Shown: positions 36,435 to 45,835, counted from the stretch's first letter. The stretch is 64,000 nucleotides of DNA from Scytonema sp. UIC 10036 (GCF_009725235.1 NZ_WJFC01000014.1:48135-112134), one strand, 5' to 3'. Numbers and translations are program-made. The notes: a model not told the origin generated them from the sequence alone.

Positions 36435-36601
36435 TTATTTGTGGTAGTAGGCATTGCAACAGTGCTAGTATATCTGGCATGGGCTGCTTGTAGTTTTTAT
36501 ATTCTCGTTGTAAGAGACCATAATTCTTACTACATCTGCCCTGTCTCTTTATCCTCTTTTTTTGGCAACGATATCGAGATATGACAGCTAAATTAATTTG
36601 A

Positions 36602-37082
36602 ATCGCACCTGAGATTGAAAACATAATTAGTTATTGTGCTAGAGTAAGTAACCCTAGAAATCAACATAATCCAGAAGTGTCTAAACTACTTACTTATTGT
36701 ATTAAAAATAAGCACTGGTCTATATTTGAGATGGGTAATATGTGTGTAGAAATACAAACGTCAGAACAGTATAGATGATTTAAGTGAAGAAGCAATTGAA
36801 TGGTGAGAGGAAAATAGTAAACAATTAAATGAACTTAGCTTTCAAATATATAAACAAGCTTTAGATAAAGGTATAGCTAAAGAGTGTGCTCGACGCATAT
36901 TACCAATGGCTAGCAGTACAAGATTATATATGAACGGTACTATTCGTAGTTGGATTCATTATTTAGAAATACGAGCTAATAAAGAATCTGGAACACAACT
37001 AGAACATTTCTTAGGTGCTAATGAAATAAAAGAGATATTTAAATTGAAATTGCCCATTATTTCTACTGCGTTAGGTTGGTAA
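36602..37082 (+). pseudogene. thyX: FAD-dependent thymidylate synthase remnant
   Basis: Two ThyX segments remain in order. The first reads [20 protein letters not shown], then [20 protein letters not shown]. After VEIQTS about 45 residues, including the FAD/dUMP RHRxxS motif, are missing. The second reads LSEEAIEW, an in-frame TGA, then RRILPMASSTRLYMNGTIRS and AIEKEIF-like sequence to the stop at 37080-37082. It is thus inactive. ThyX makes dTMP without DHFR. Its place behind a cobalamin riboswitch is worth noting. Confidence 0.85.
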
Positions 37083-37810
37083 TTAGTAAATGCCGATTTT
37101 CTCTTTATATAAAGGTATACAGATTTCTATTTCCGGTTAGTGCGATCGCTACACCTCTAAGCATTTACCTCCTCCCCCACTCCTCTCTTAAGTTTTGATA
37201 GGAGAATCGATTCCCTAAATCACTTTATACAGAATTTAGGAAGTTTTGAGTTAAGATAGAAAGTCCATAATGTTATTAAGTCTTTTCCTGCTGCTTTTCA
37301 TTAAGTCTGATGTCGGATAGCGCTGAGATTTTTTGTCGCGCAGTTGCAGTAAATGCTCTCATAACATTTCTTAAAAAACAAGCTCTTAGGTGGGAACACG
37401 CTTGGCAAATTACGGTTCCTTAGAATTTAATAAGCTATGGTGATTGGTTGCAACGAACAAACATAAGGATGAATTATTTGCCACCCAAGCTACACCAAAC
37501 AAAACTATAAAATCACGACGGGTCATAGAATTTGAAAGATTTTAGACGCTAACAATGCGTTTAAAGACAGGTAACATCCCACCCAGGTTCCTATTTACTG
37601 CTTATAGTTCAATTGTTCTAAGACTGAATTAAATTACATCGCGTCCTGCTCATCGGTTGGTAAAGTTTTTAATCAGGCGATCGCCTGCTCAAATCGCTCA
37701 GTCATGTGTGATACCTAATAGACAGTTGCTCATGATTCTAAACTAATCTGACCTTGCAGAATTGCCACAACTAAACTAGACTTAGTTTAGAGACTTAGTT
37801 TTTTAAGATT
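37083..37810. other. Intergenic with a truncated Tat-signal-like reading frame
   Basis: The minus strand at 37410-37526 encodes 38 residues beginning MTRRDFIVLFGVAWVANNSS, which resembles a twin-arginine (RR) signal peptide, then stops; its mature part is missing (weak call). Other bases hold no supported gene. The toxin-antitoxin operator is at 37771-37790. Confidence 0.4.
37771..37790. promoter_or_regulatory. Palindromic operator of the Phd/VapC operon
   Basis: CTAAACTA-GACT-TAGTTTAG is an 8-bp perfect inverted repeat 20 bp upstream of the antitoxin ATG, followed by another half site (GACTTAGTTTT). This is where Phd-type antitoxins usually autoregulate. Confidence 0.6.
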
Positions 37811-38056
37811 ATGGAAACTGTAAATATCCATCAGGCTAAAACAAACCTCTCTCGGCTACTGTCCCGTGTAGAGCTTGGAGAAGAAATTGTTATTTCAAAC
37901 CGGGGTATTCCAATTGCAAAGCTTGTTCCATTTCGGACATCGTTAGATCGACGATCTAGTTTGGGAAAAGACCGGGGACTGTTTATCGTACCAGATGACT
38001 TTAATGCTCCTTTACCAGAAGATATACTAGCGGCATTTGAGGTTGGTGTAGAGTGA
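37811..38056 (+). CDS. Type II antitoxin, Phd/YefM family
   Basis: The 81-residue protein has the Phd core METVNIHQAKTNLSRLLSRV and GEEIVISNRGIPIAKLVPF. The C-terminus (FNAPLPEDILAAFEVGVE) is the toxin-neutralising tail. Overlaps the toxin start by 4 bp. It is more typical of the family than the copy at 22281. Confidence 0.92.
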   Translation: METVNIHQAKTNLSRLLSRVELGEEIVISNRGIPIAKLVPFRTSLDRRSSLGKDRGLFIVPDDFNAPLPEDILAAFEVGVE

Positions 38057-38457
38057 GACTTTTATTGGATACTCAATGCTGGTTATGGTGGTTTGCTCAA
38101 CCAGAAAAGCTGAATGAGAACGTGATTGAACAGATTGCGGATGAAACCAATGAAGTCTGGTTCTCTGTTGCCAGTCTTTGGGAGATGGGAATTAAGGTTT
38201 CAATCGGTAAGTTGCCACTGCCAGAACAAATAGATGATTATGTATCTACTCGTATGACTCAACTAGGAGCTAGATCGTTAGAGATCACCGCTTCGCATGC
38301 TTTGCGGGTAGCTGCATTACCTTTACATCATCGCGATCCTTTTGACAGAATGCTGATTGCACAAGCTCAGGTAGAAGAAATGACTCTTGTGAGCGCGGAT
38401 TCAACATTTAATCAATATGAAGTCTCTTTACTCCGGGCAGCTAGAGCTAGTTCGTAA
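38053..38457 (+). CDS. Type II toxin, PIN-domain ribonuclease (VapC-like)
   Basis: The 134-residue protein starts with GTG at 38053 (reading MRLLLDTQCWLWWFAQPEKL). PIN acidic residues: LLLDTQCW, SVASLWEMGIKVS, HRDPFDRMLIAQA, VSADSTFNQY. The stop codon TAA lies inside copy 2 of the 121-bp riboswitch repeat, so this module sits between the two riboswitch copies. Cleaves tRNA or rRNA by family analogy. Confidence 0.92.
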   Translation: MRLLLDTQCWLWWFAQPEKLNENVIEQIADETNEVWFSVASLWEMGIKVSIGKLPLPEQIDDYVSTRMTQLGARSLEITASHALRVAALPLHHRDPFDRMLIAQAQVEEMTLVSADSTFNQYEVSLLRAARASS

Positions 38458-38574
38458 ACTACAAAACTGTGATAGAATTTAAAAAATGATTCGGTTCTAG
38501 TGGGGAACAGCCACTAGAAGTAATGGGGAAAGTCCGGTGTAAATCCGGCGCTGTCCCGCAGCTGTAATCAAGGC
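38454..38574 (+). repeat. 121-bp direct repeat, copy 2 (partner 36308-36428)
   Basis: The sequences are equal in length with four mismatches. They start in the last codons of the toxin gene (GTAAACTACAAAACTGTGAT) and end in AATCAAGGC of the riboswitch. The intervening 2 kb holds a thyX remnant and a toxin-antitoxin module. Confidence 0.9.
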
Positions 38575-38603
38575 AAGCCTTGTGAGTCAGAATGCCCGCC
38601 GAC
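38491..38603 (+). promoter_or_regulatory. Cobalamin riboswitch upstream of DUF1636
   Basis: All elements are present: GGTTCTAGTGGGGAACAGCC, AGTCCGGTGTAAATCCGGCG, B12 box CTGTCCCGCAGCTGTAATC, and GTGAGTCAGAATGCCCGCC. It is complete, unlike the 36.3-kb copy. It should control the DUF1636-DUF4346 segment. Confidence 0.95.
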
Positions 38604-38938
38604 TAGTTAACTTCTGCTTCAATCTACGAGGTTATAGATGAACGCTACTATAAGTATTTTCACGTTCGCTTGGTTTTATTTCTTCATAGCGCCAAAGATA
38701 CACTTCAAGTTACGGCTAACTAGGAAACGATAGAAGTTTATTTTACGGTACAAATTACGCTCCGAGCTAATGGTGTCATTCGTTCTAGTTTTTCTAGACA
38801 TAAGTGTCTGTACTACTAGTCAATTGCTGCTACAAATTCGTAATAAGGATACTGTACAGTCAGCAAGATAGGAGTTCAGCGTTAGCAACGATGGATGATA
38901 TCTGCGGTTTGGATTTCCTCCTACAGACTTCAAAATCA
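38604..38938. other. Riboswitch expression platform and leader, no gene
   Basis: No gene is supported. A CTACGAGGTTATAGATG sequence at 38622-38640 follows the aptamer, as in the other plus-strand copies (CTGCGAGGTACGGATGG at 41280-41296), so the repeat block continues beyond the aptamer. The open frame starting at 38804 is extended upstream without family support. Confidence 0.5.
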
Positions 38939-39160
38939 ATGATTAACAAACAGCATACTTTATTTGTTTGCACAACTTGTGCTAGCATCCGGCAAGATGG
39001 CAAGCAAATTGGTGAAAGCGGTGGTCAACAACTACTGCAGCAACTTCAGGAACTTGCATTCAACTGGGAATTGCGAAATAAATTCTCAGTTCAGGGAGTT
39101 GAATGCATGAGTGCTTGTAACCATTCTTGCGTTATTGCCTGTAAAAGTAGCCCCAATTAG
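38939..39160 (+). pseudogene. DUF1636 protein, C-terminally truncated
   Basis: From ATG 38939 (MINKQHTLFVCTTCASIRQD), 73 residues, ending ECMSACNHSCVIACKSSPN. The intact copy at 8351 continues SFAASHKYTYLFGDLSPD for about 60 more residues. Sequence after the stop (39161-39357) has no matching remainder. The cysteine ligand set is intact but the C-terminal half is lost, so stability is doubtful. Confidence 0.75.
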
Positions 39161-39357
39161 TCTCTTGAGTGCTTTAAGACTTTTGCTCTCTTACTTCTTC
39201 TTGAGTTCAATAATCAGGTCTCATTATCTACACGATTCCTCTGTGTGTTCTCCGTTCGTGTAGCGTTTCTGATAGGAAAAGTTTTGAGCAAAAGCTTCTT
39301 GAGCTTCCGACCTCTCTGTGTATTTTGGAGCGGTGCTTTTTGTTTTGGAGTTGAAAA
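39161..39357. other. Intergenic, no gene seen
   Basis: This holds no support for a coding region. It should contain the ribosome-binding site for DUF4346 (GGAG at 39349-39352). Confidence 0.4.
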
Positions 39358-39745
39358 ATGATGATAACGACAGTAGAAACGATCGCAGCAATTGATGACA
39401 AACTATCCAAACGATTTTTAGAACTCGATCCGGCAGGTTACTTCATTATCTACTTAGATCGGGAAGCAGGCTTAATTTGTGCGAAACATTTTACTAATGA
39501 AGTTAATGAGCAAGGATTGGCTGTCGATCCAGAAACCGGAAAGCCATTCGGTGCAAATGTCAAAGTGGAACGACAACCAACTACCCTCTTTACAGGAAGA
39601 ACCGAAGTACGAAATTTGCATTCAACTGTTTGAGTCAACAAAACCCTGTCTTGTGAGCCGATTGGATCGTGCTGCTTACTTGGGACGTGAGTTTATGCGA
39701 GCAGAATTGGCATTGGTGACAGGACAAGACTATGTACAGGATTGA
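39358..39745 (+). pseudogene. DUF4346 protein with a +1 frameshift
   Basis: The first part (ELDPAGYFIIYLDREAGLIC, then TNEVNEQGLAVDPETGKPFG and LFTGRT) and the second (CIQLFESTKPCLVSRLDRAA, then YLGREFMRAELALVTGQDYV and QD stop) are consecutive pieces of the ~125-residue cyanobacterial DUF4346 protein. They are in different frames, joined near 39604, where one base appears extra. DUF4346 also occurs as the C-terminal part of dihydropteroate-synthase-related proteins. If the extra base is a sequencing error the gene is intact. Confidence 0.75.
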
Positions 39746-39751
39746 TGTCTC

Positions 39752-40192
39752 ATGCAAATGCGAAATGAATTCTGGCAAGGATACTTCGGTTACTGGCAGA
39801 ACCGATTTATTCACCATAATATTTTGACCATCGGATACACCGCTTGGAATGGTTATTTGAATGCGGGAAAGGGCATGGTAGTTTGTGATGTCGTAGATGC
39901 AATCCCTACCGCCATTGATTGGAGTGTCGATACAGTAAGTTTCAATCGGGCATTCATTCCTCAAGCGCAGGTAACTTTGTATCTGCAAGCACTTGAACTG
40001 GAGAAAGATGCTGTAACCGCACTGCACAAAGCGATCGCCACCTACGATCCCACCCAAGAGATGGTGATTCTGCTCGTTGGCAATGGTGCAGTAGATATCA
40101 ACCTGCTGCAAAACCTAGCAATTTCTCCTGCTGAATGTTACAAACAGGTGCAACAACGTTGGGCAGAATTTTATCCTGATTTAACCGCTTAG
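39752..40192 (+). CDS. Uncharacterised protein, paralogue A
   Basis: The 146-residue soluble protein (NEFWQGYFGYWQNRFIHHNI, YTAWNGYLNAGKGMVVCDVV) is a tandem paralogue of the next gene: both have IGYxAWxGYL, then a basic FVPR/IPQ segment, TYDPT/NPATD, and CYKQV/CYEQV near the C-terminus. It starts 6 bp after DUF4346 and precedes paralogue B by 12 bp, so it belongs to the same riboswitch-led unit. No membrane segment or known motif. Function not recognised. Confidence 0.65.
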   Translation: MQMRNEFWQGYFGYWQNRFIHHNILTIGYTAWNGYLNAGKGMVVCDVVDAIPTAIDWSVDTVSFNRAFIPQAQVTLYLQALELEKDAVTALHKAIATYDPTQEMVILLVGNGAVDINLLQNLAISPAECYKQVQQRWAEFYPDLTA

Positions 40193-40203
40193 AGAAGAGA
40201 CTT

Positions 40204-40662
40204 ATGCGTGAAGCCCCTGATACTTCGGACTGGCAGCAAGACTTTATTGCCACAAATTTGTTAGCGATCGGTTACAATGCCTGGATTGGGTATTTAGGCG
40301 GCGAGCGCGGTGCTATCATTTGTAGCACCAACTCTCCTGTTATCGGAATTGCAGGGGAGAGCTTCAAAACCCATTTTGTGCCGCGTTCTTGTTTAGCCGC
40401 GTTCTTAAATGCCTGGTTAGCGGCTCCTGACACTGTGATTCTACGTCATCGCTTTATGAATGCTCACATTCTAGAAGCAGTGGATACTTATAATCCTGCA
40501 ACTGATGCCGTGTTCTTACTGGAGTCTTTCAACCAGGTCACTTTTTTCTACCTGAAAAATTTACTCCCCACCCCACCCCAATGTTACGAACAGGTCTGCT
40601 CATTATGGACAGAATTTCATCCGCCATCCCCTCAGTTATCGAAACAAAAACAATATGATTGA
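40204..40662 (+). CDS. Uncharacterised protein, paralogue B
   Basis: The 152-residue protein (DWQQDFIATNLLAIGYNAWI, YLGGERGAIICSTNSPV, AAFLNAWLAAPDTVILRHRF) shares IGYNAWIGYL and the C-terminal CYEQVCSLWTEFH motif with paralogue A. Its last codons overlap the ATG of a desaturase start fragment (40655). The C-terminal segment is found a second time fused to a UbiH remnant (42201-42291). Unknown function. Confidence 0.65.
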   Translation: MREAPDTSDWQQDFIATNLLAIGYNAWIGYLGGERGAIICSTNSPVIGIAGESFKTHFVPRSCLAAFLNAWLAAPDTVILRHRFMNAHILEAVDTYNPATDAVFLLESFNQVTFFYLKNLLPTPPQCYEQVCSLWTEFHPPSPQLSKQKQYD

Positions 40663-40700
40663 TGTTTGGTTAAATCCGCCTCGTCCTCGTTGGCTTGTCA
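40572..40700 (+). repeat. 129-bp direct repeat, copy 1 (partner 42201-42329)
   Basis: Copies begin CCCACCCCAATGTTAC and end CTTGTCA, with about five mismatches. They cover the 3' end of paralogue B and the first ~16 codons of the desaturase. Here the desaturase start is followed by unrelated DNA, so this copy is a dead desaturase stub. Confidence 0.9.
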
Positions 40701-40739
40701 ATAGTGACCAATCCACTCTCTGTAAATTGGATCGCAAGC

Positions 40740-41006
40740 TCATTGACCCCAAAGGACTCTCTGGATGCTGGCATCCTCCGGATTAACCTCAATCATCAAA
40801 TCTCCACCCCGCCGTCCAGTATAATCTTTCGCTCCATAGTTCACTCGCCATACCCAACTACCATCCTGAGAGTGTTGAGTTAGGCTAATAATGCTTTGCA
40901 TGACATCAACATTCAATTCGCGGGCACGTTTATTCGCAGAAGCAATCACGCGGGCAACTGTGACAGCAACATCATCTTGAAGCACATCTGAACTCAACGC
41001 TATCAA
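40740..41006 (-). CDS. Hypothetical protein fragment
   Basis: The 88-residue minus-strand frame (VTVARVIASANKRARELNVD, WVWRVNYGAKDYTGRRGGDL) resembles small cyanobacterial proteins that store a WRINYGPKDY-like motif; I do not know the function. It may be truncated at its N-terminus. It lies between the two 129-bp repeats. Confidence 0.45.
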   Translation of the reverse strand: MIALSSDVLQDDVAVTVARVIASANKRARELNVDVMQSIISLTQHSQDGSWVWRVNYGAKDYTGRRGGDLMIEVNPEDASIQRVLWGQ

Positions 41007-41142
41007 TTCTCCAATAATAATTCAGGGCAAGCTTTGGTTTAGTAAAGAATTAAACGATCTCTCATGAATGACAAATTCCAGTATAGATCGACCGTTGATT
41101 TTTACGCAAGCAAATCACAGTTGTGTTAATATGCTAAGGAAT
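41007..41142. other. Intergenic, leader of the third plus-strand riboswitch
   Basis: No gene. AT-rich region upstream of the aptamer, where a promoter for 41143 onwards is expected. Confidence 0.4.
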
Positions 41143-41256
41143 CTCGGTTCTAGTGGGGAACAGCCGCTAGAGGTAAGGGGGAAAGTCCGGTGTGAATCCG
41201 GCGCTGTCCCGCAGCTGTCATCAAGGCTTGCCTTGTGAGTCAGAATGCCCGCCGAA
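41143..41256 (+). promoter_or_regulatory. Cobalamin riboswitch (third plus-strand copy)
   Basis: Complete element set: GGTTCTAGTGGGGAACAGCC, AGTCCGGTGTGAATCCGGCG, B12 box CTGTCCCGCAGCTGTCATC, and GTGAGTCAGAATGCCCGCC. The flanks (TTGTGTTAATATG before, AATTTTGTACATCTGCGAGG after) match those of the copy at 45608, so these two are recent duplicates. No intact gene follows it for over 500 bp. Confidence 0.95.
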
Positions 41257-41802
41257 ATTAACTTGTCAATTTTGTACATCTGCGAGGTACGGATGGTTTA
41301 TTACATGACGATCGCTAGGTCTGATATTTTGAAAGCAGTGCATATTAAAACGCTACAAATGGCGGCTTTCCAGGAAATAAGTAATTAATATTAAATTTCC
41401 ATTAGTAATGACTTTGTTAGTATTCAGGTAATTTTTTTTGCTTTGAAACCTGAAAAATTTTCGACGAGATATTGCACTAACTCTCGCTCGCCACTATATA
41501 TTGCGTGCATAACTACTGTGTATTTTTGTTAAATTCTGACTCAGTTAATCATCATGCCGAAATTTTATCTTCACCGAACTGGGAAGATTCCTACTGCTGT
41601 TCATCCCTTTGTCAAACAAACAGGTTTTAGAGAAGATCGGCAGAAACCCTTTCTAAATCTCAGGAAAATGATTCGAGGTTGGCAAAATATTGCAAGTTCA
41701 ACCTATAAGAAGATTACCATTGTCATCGCTCATTTAATTCGGGATGAACCATGAATCAATTCAAAATTCAAAATTCAAAATTCAAAATTAGATACAGCCA
41801 CG
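41257..41802. other. Mostly non-coding; contains a short frame at 41554-41754
   Basis: 41554-41754 (MPKFYLHRTGKIPTAVHPFV) is a 66-codon frame of unknown origin whose 3' end lies in the 61-bp repeat at 41706-41766. At 41755-41790 there is an AATTCAAAATTC simple repeat. Downstream of the riboswitch, but nothing is clearly a gene. Confidence 0.4.
41706..41766. repeat. 61-bp direct repeat, copy 1 (partner 45410-45470)
   Basis: It begins TAAGAAGATTACCATTGTCA and ends AATCAATTCAAAA; the two copies differ at one base. In the 45-kb copy it forms the 5' end of a ribonucleotide reductase fragment. The sequence is a junction footprint linking both loci. Confidence 0.9.
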
Positions 41803-42291
41803 TTGAGTCAACCCTTAGTTTTTTCGGCACAATTGATGCAGAGCCGCCGCTATTGCCAACAGCGCTTGGTGTTGCTGGGGGATGCTGCCCACTGCTGTCA
41901 TCCGGTAGGCGGTCAGGGGTTAAATATGGGTATTCGTGATGCGGCTGCCCTAGTCCAAGTGCTGCAAACTGCACAACAACAAAAACAAGACCTGGGTTCT
42001 TTAGCAGTGCTAAAACGCTACGATCGCTGGCGACGCTATGAAAACTGGGTGGTGCTTGCTTTTACCGATCTTCTCAACCGCAGCTTTTCTAATCAATGGC
42101 TACCAATGGTTAAACTACGGCGGTTAGTACTACGGCTGATAATTTACTGGTCTTTCCCACGAAGGCTACTGCTGCGACTGATGACTGGGCTGTGGGGTCG
42201 CCCACCCCAATGTTACCAACAGGTCTGCTCATTGTGGACAGAATTTCATCCGCAATCCACTCAGTTATCGAAACAAAAACAATATGATTGA
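41803..42291 (+). pseudogene. UbiH/COQ6-type FAD hydroxylase remnant fused to the tail of paralogue B
   Basis: From a TTG start the frame encodes the C-terminal third of a UbiH-type hydroxylase: VLLGDAAHCCHPVGGQGLNM, then GIRDAAALVQVL (the GD motif that binds FAD). The N-terminal dinucleotide site is absent. At GRPPQCYQQVCSLWTEFH it switches to the C-terminal sequence of paralogue B, inside the 129-bp repeat. A chimeric, non-functional product of recombination between the two repeats. Confidence 0.8.
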
Positions 42292-42329
42292 TGTTCGGTT
42301 AAATCCGCCTCGTCCTCGTTGGCTTGTCA
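42201..42329 (+). repeat. 129-bp direct repeat, copy 2 (partner 40572-40700)
   Basis: This copy runs from the chimeric hydroxylase tail into the intact desaturase gene. See copy 1. Confidence 0.9.
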
Positions 42330-43134
42330 TTATATTCACGCTCTTGCTGCATCTAGGAGTATTATTGGCATTTGTTCCTACTAATTTTAGCTGGTCAGCC
42401 GTTGGAGTTGCCCTGTTTCTTCACTGGCTGACAGTGGGACTGGGGATTTCCCTTGGCTTCCATCGGCTCGCCACACACCGCAGCTTTAAAGTTCCTAAAT
42501 GGCTGGAGTACTTCTTTATTTTGTGCGGCACTTTAGCATGTCAGGGTGCTGTCAAAGGTTGGGTGGGCTATCATCGGATGCACCATTTATACGCCGATCG
42601 CCCCGACGATCCCCATGACTCCACTCAGGGGTTTTGGTGGAGTCATATGAGCTGGCTGATGCACGAGGTTCCAAATCGAACAAAACTCAGCCGCTTTACC
42701 AAAGACATTGCGGACGATCCATTTTATCAATTTTGCCACAAACACTATATTGCTTTACAAGTCGCGCTGGCGGCTTTATTATACGGACTGGGTGGGCTGC
42801 CTTTTGTAGTCTGGGGAATTTTTGTTCGCTTATTTGTAGGGTTTCACAGCACTTGCTTTGTCAATAGTGCCTGTCACAAGTTTGGCTATCGTAACTATGA
42901 GGTAGAAGATCGCTCCACCAATTGCTGGTGGGTAGCATTACTGACCTTCGGCGAAGGTTGGCATAACAATCATCACGCATTCCAATCATCAGCACGGTAT
43001 GGGTGGCGCTGGTGGGAAGTGGATATTGTTTGGCTCACCATTCGACTTCTAGAGAAATTAAGGTTAGCTAATATCTTACACCTTTCTCAACAAGAGCACA
43101 AACTCAACATTCAATTTAGGGAGAGGAACTCATA

Positions 43135-43135
<1 letters not shown>
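42284..43135 (+). CDS. Acyl-lipid/acyl-CoA fatty acid desaturase (DesC-like delta-9)
   Basis: The 283-residue membrane protein has the three His boxes of front-end independent delta-9 desaturases: HRLATH (residues ~66), HRMHH (~103) and HNNHH (~242). These bind the di-iron site. Hydrophobic stretches at ~15-50 and ~155-190. It introduces a double bond in acyl chains at the membrane. Starts with an 8-bp overlap with the chimeric frame and ends in a 1-bp overlap with the CFA synthase gene, so they are cotranscribed. Confidence 0.9.
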
Positions 43136-44494
<1,359 letters not shown>

Positions 44495-44574
44495 TTCTTT
44501 TTTAGTTAATTTCTACATTATATCATGTTTGGATGAATACTTAATAATGCAAGGGATGCAATAACTGAGGAGTC

Positions 44575-44607
44575 AGAAACCCGTATTCTTGGAGATACCG
44601 GGTTTCT
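44575..44607 (+). terminator. Candidate hairpin terminator after the CFA gene
   Basis: AGAAACCCGTAT ... ATACCGGGTTTCT forms a stable stem with a short loop ~80 bp after the stop, but no long T run follows. This hairpin type is also dispersed. Confidence 0.5.
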
Positions 44608-44615
44608 AATTTTCG

Positions 44616-44663
44616 CTTATCCCTTGCAGTATTGGTTGTTGTTGCAATACTGCAAGGGATAAG
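44616..44663. repeat. 19-bp perfect inverted repeat
   Basis: CTTATCCCTTGCAGTATTG and its complement at 44645-44663 flank a 10-bp GTTGTTGTT-type spacer. Could terminate transcription from either side. Confidence 0.7.
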
Positions 44664-44788
44664 AGCAATCAATTGACATTTCAACCTCGTAGAGACGCGA
44701 TAAACCCTTGTCTCTACACCCGCAAAATTATTACGAAAAATCCTTAACCGAGCAGTATTGGTTGTTGTTGTTATTTAAAATTTAAAAA

Positions 44789-45463
44789 TCATCCCAACCC
44801 CCATAAATGCTCCCGAATGTAAGGAGGTGCGATGGGTACTGAACCCTTTGCCCATTTTTCATAGAAGAATTTGCTGTAAACGGGCAACACACTGGCTGTA
44901 CAACCTTGAACTAAAGATGAAGAAGTATTAGGAGCGATCGCAGTAATGTGTGAATTGCGAATGCCATATTGTTTGATATCTTGACTTAGTTGTAAGAAGC
45001 GTTCTGGTTGACTTGCGTGTTGTTTAAACCAATCGACAGGCTTTGCTCCTATTAAATGTCCCTTGCTCCATTCACTTCCTGCAAAAGCAGGATATGCACC
45101 CCGTTCCTTCGCGAGTTCCATTGATGCTGCGGTGCAATTATAACCGATGTCTTCAAATAAGTCACTGATTTCCTGAAGATGAGTGTAGGTGAGATGACGT
45201 ATGCTGAGCCAGTCGGCTAATCCCATACAACCCACCCCAATTGTACGGTATTTGGTGTTGTGAGTAGCGCTAGCAGCAAAGGGCGGTGACGTAAGTTCAA
45301 TGGTATTATCTAACATACGTACTGCGATTTGACAAATTTCTGCTAGCTGTTCATTCTCCAAGTTTGCCAGATTAATACTTGCTAAATTGCATGAATGTGC
45401 TTCTTCATCTAAGAAGATTACCATTGTCATCGCTCGTTTAATTCGGGATGAACCATGAATCAA
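44789..45463 (-). pseudogene. nrdA: Class I ribonucleotide reductase large subunit, C-terminal remnant
   Basis: The frame contains EEAHSCNLASINLANLENEQ (catalytic Cys region), RTIGVGCMGLADWLS, NSHITAIAPNTSSSLVQGCT and VYSKFFYEKWAKGSVPIAPP, which are NrdA-type motifs. The N-terminal ATP cone, most of the barrel and the terminal redox Cys pair are missing. At its 5' end it joins the 61-bp repeat, so its first 20 codons are not native. Upstream (45471-45570) a second, divergent NrdA-like piece (DTHGKWLAQTETEDIEAIFQ then IAVRI) is in frame. Not functional. Confidence 0.8.
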
Positions 45464-45470
45464 TTCAAAA
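45410..45470. repeat. 61-bp direct repeat, copy 2 (partner 41706-41766)
   Basis: See copy 1. This copy sits at the 5' end of the NrdA remnant. Confidence 0.9.
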
Positions 45471-45607
45471 AATATACGTACTGCAATTTGAAAAATTGCC
45501 TCGATATCTTCTGTTTCAGTCTGTGCTAACCATTTGCCGTGGGTGTCTAGCTTGATTATTATAACTTATGCTGTGCAGATCGCTATTGTGTTAATATGCA
45601 AGGGAAT
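45471..45607 (-). pseudogene. Short NrdA-like fragment and riboswitch leader
   Basis: The minus strand of 45471-45570 encodes THGKWLAQTETEDIEAIFQI, comparable to ENEQLAEICQIAVR in the main nrdA remnant, so it is a duplicate stretch of a related gene. 45575-45607 leads into the riboswitch on the other strand. Confidence 0.45.
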
Positions 45608-45720
45608 ATCGGTTCTGGTGGGGAGCAGCCATCAGAGGTAACGGGGAAAGTCCGGTGTAAATCCGGCGCTGTCCCGCAGCTGTAATCAAGGTCTGCCTTG
45701 TGAGTCAGAATGCCCACCGA
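45608..45720 (+). promoter_or_regulatory. Cobalamin riboswitch upstream of the MPBQ-type methyltransferase and CobW
   Basis: Complete element set: GGTTCTGGTGGGGAGCAGCC, AGTCCGGTGTAAATCCGGCG, B12 box CTGTCCCGCAGCTGTAATC, GTGAGTCAGAATGCCCACC. Flanks match those at 41143. The first gene starts 115 bp downstream at 45836. Confidence 0.95.
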
Positions 45721-45835
45721 AATTAACTGGTAAATTTTGTACATCTGCGAGGTACAGATAGGTATTTTTATGAATATTTATACAATTACTAAAGTAGGCA
45801 TTTTTATAGCCCCACATATTAACTAAGGGATTTCA

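Larger units (their letters stand above)
44495..44788. other. Intergenic with two hairpins, no gene
   Basis: Two hairpins are present (44575-44607 and 44616-44663); see the separate entries. The GTAGAGACGCGATA / CTTGTCTCTAC element at ~44690-44717 is a common cyanobacterial dispersed repeat type. Confidence 0.6.

Noticed and set aside
40740..41006. Calling this frame a PepSY-domain protein
   Set aside because: Some similarity in length and motif was considered, but no firm PepSY signature can be shown.
42634..42867. 77-codon frame inside the desaturase gene
   Set aside because: A shifted frame of a conserved gene with no independent support.
45608..45720. Riboswitch as a regulator of the nrdA remnant at 44789-45463
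   Set aside because: The remnant is on the opposite strand and upstream; the aptamer faces the methyltransferase.
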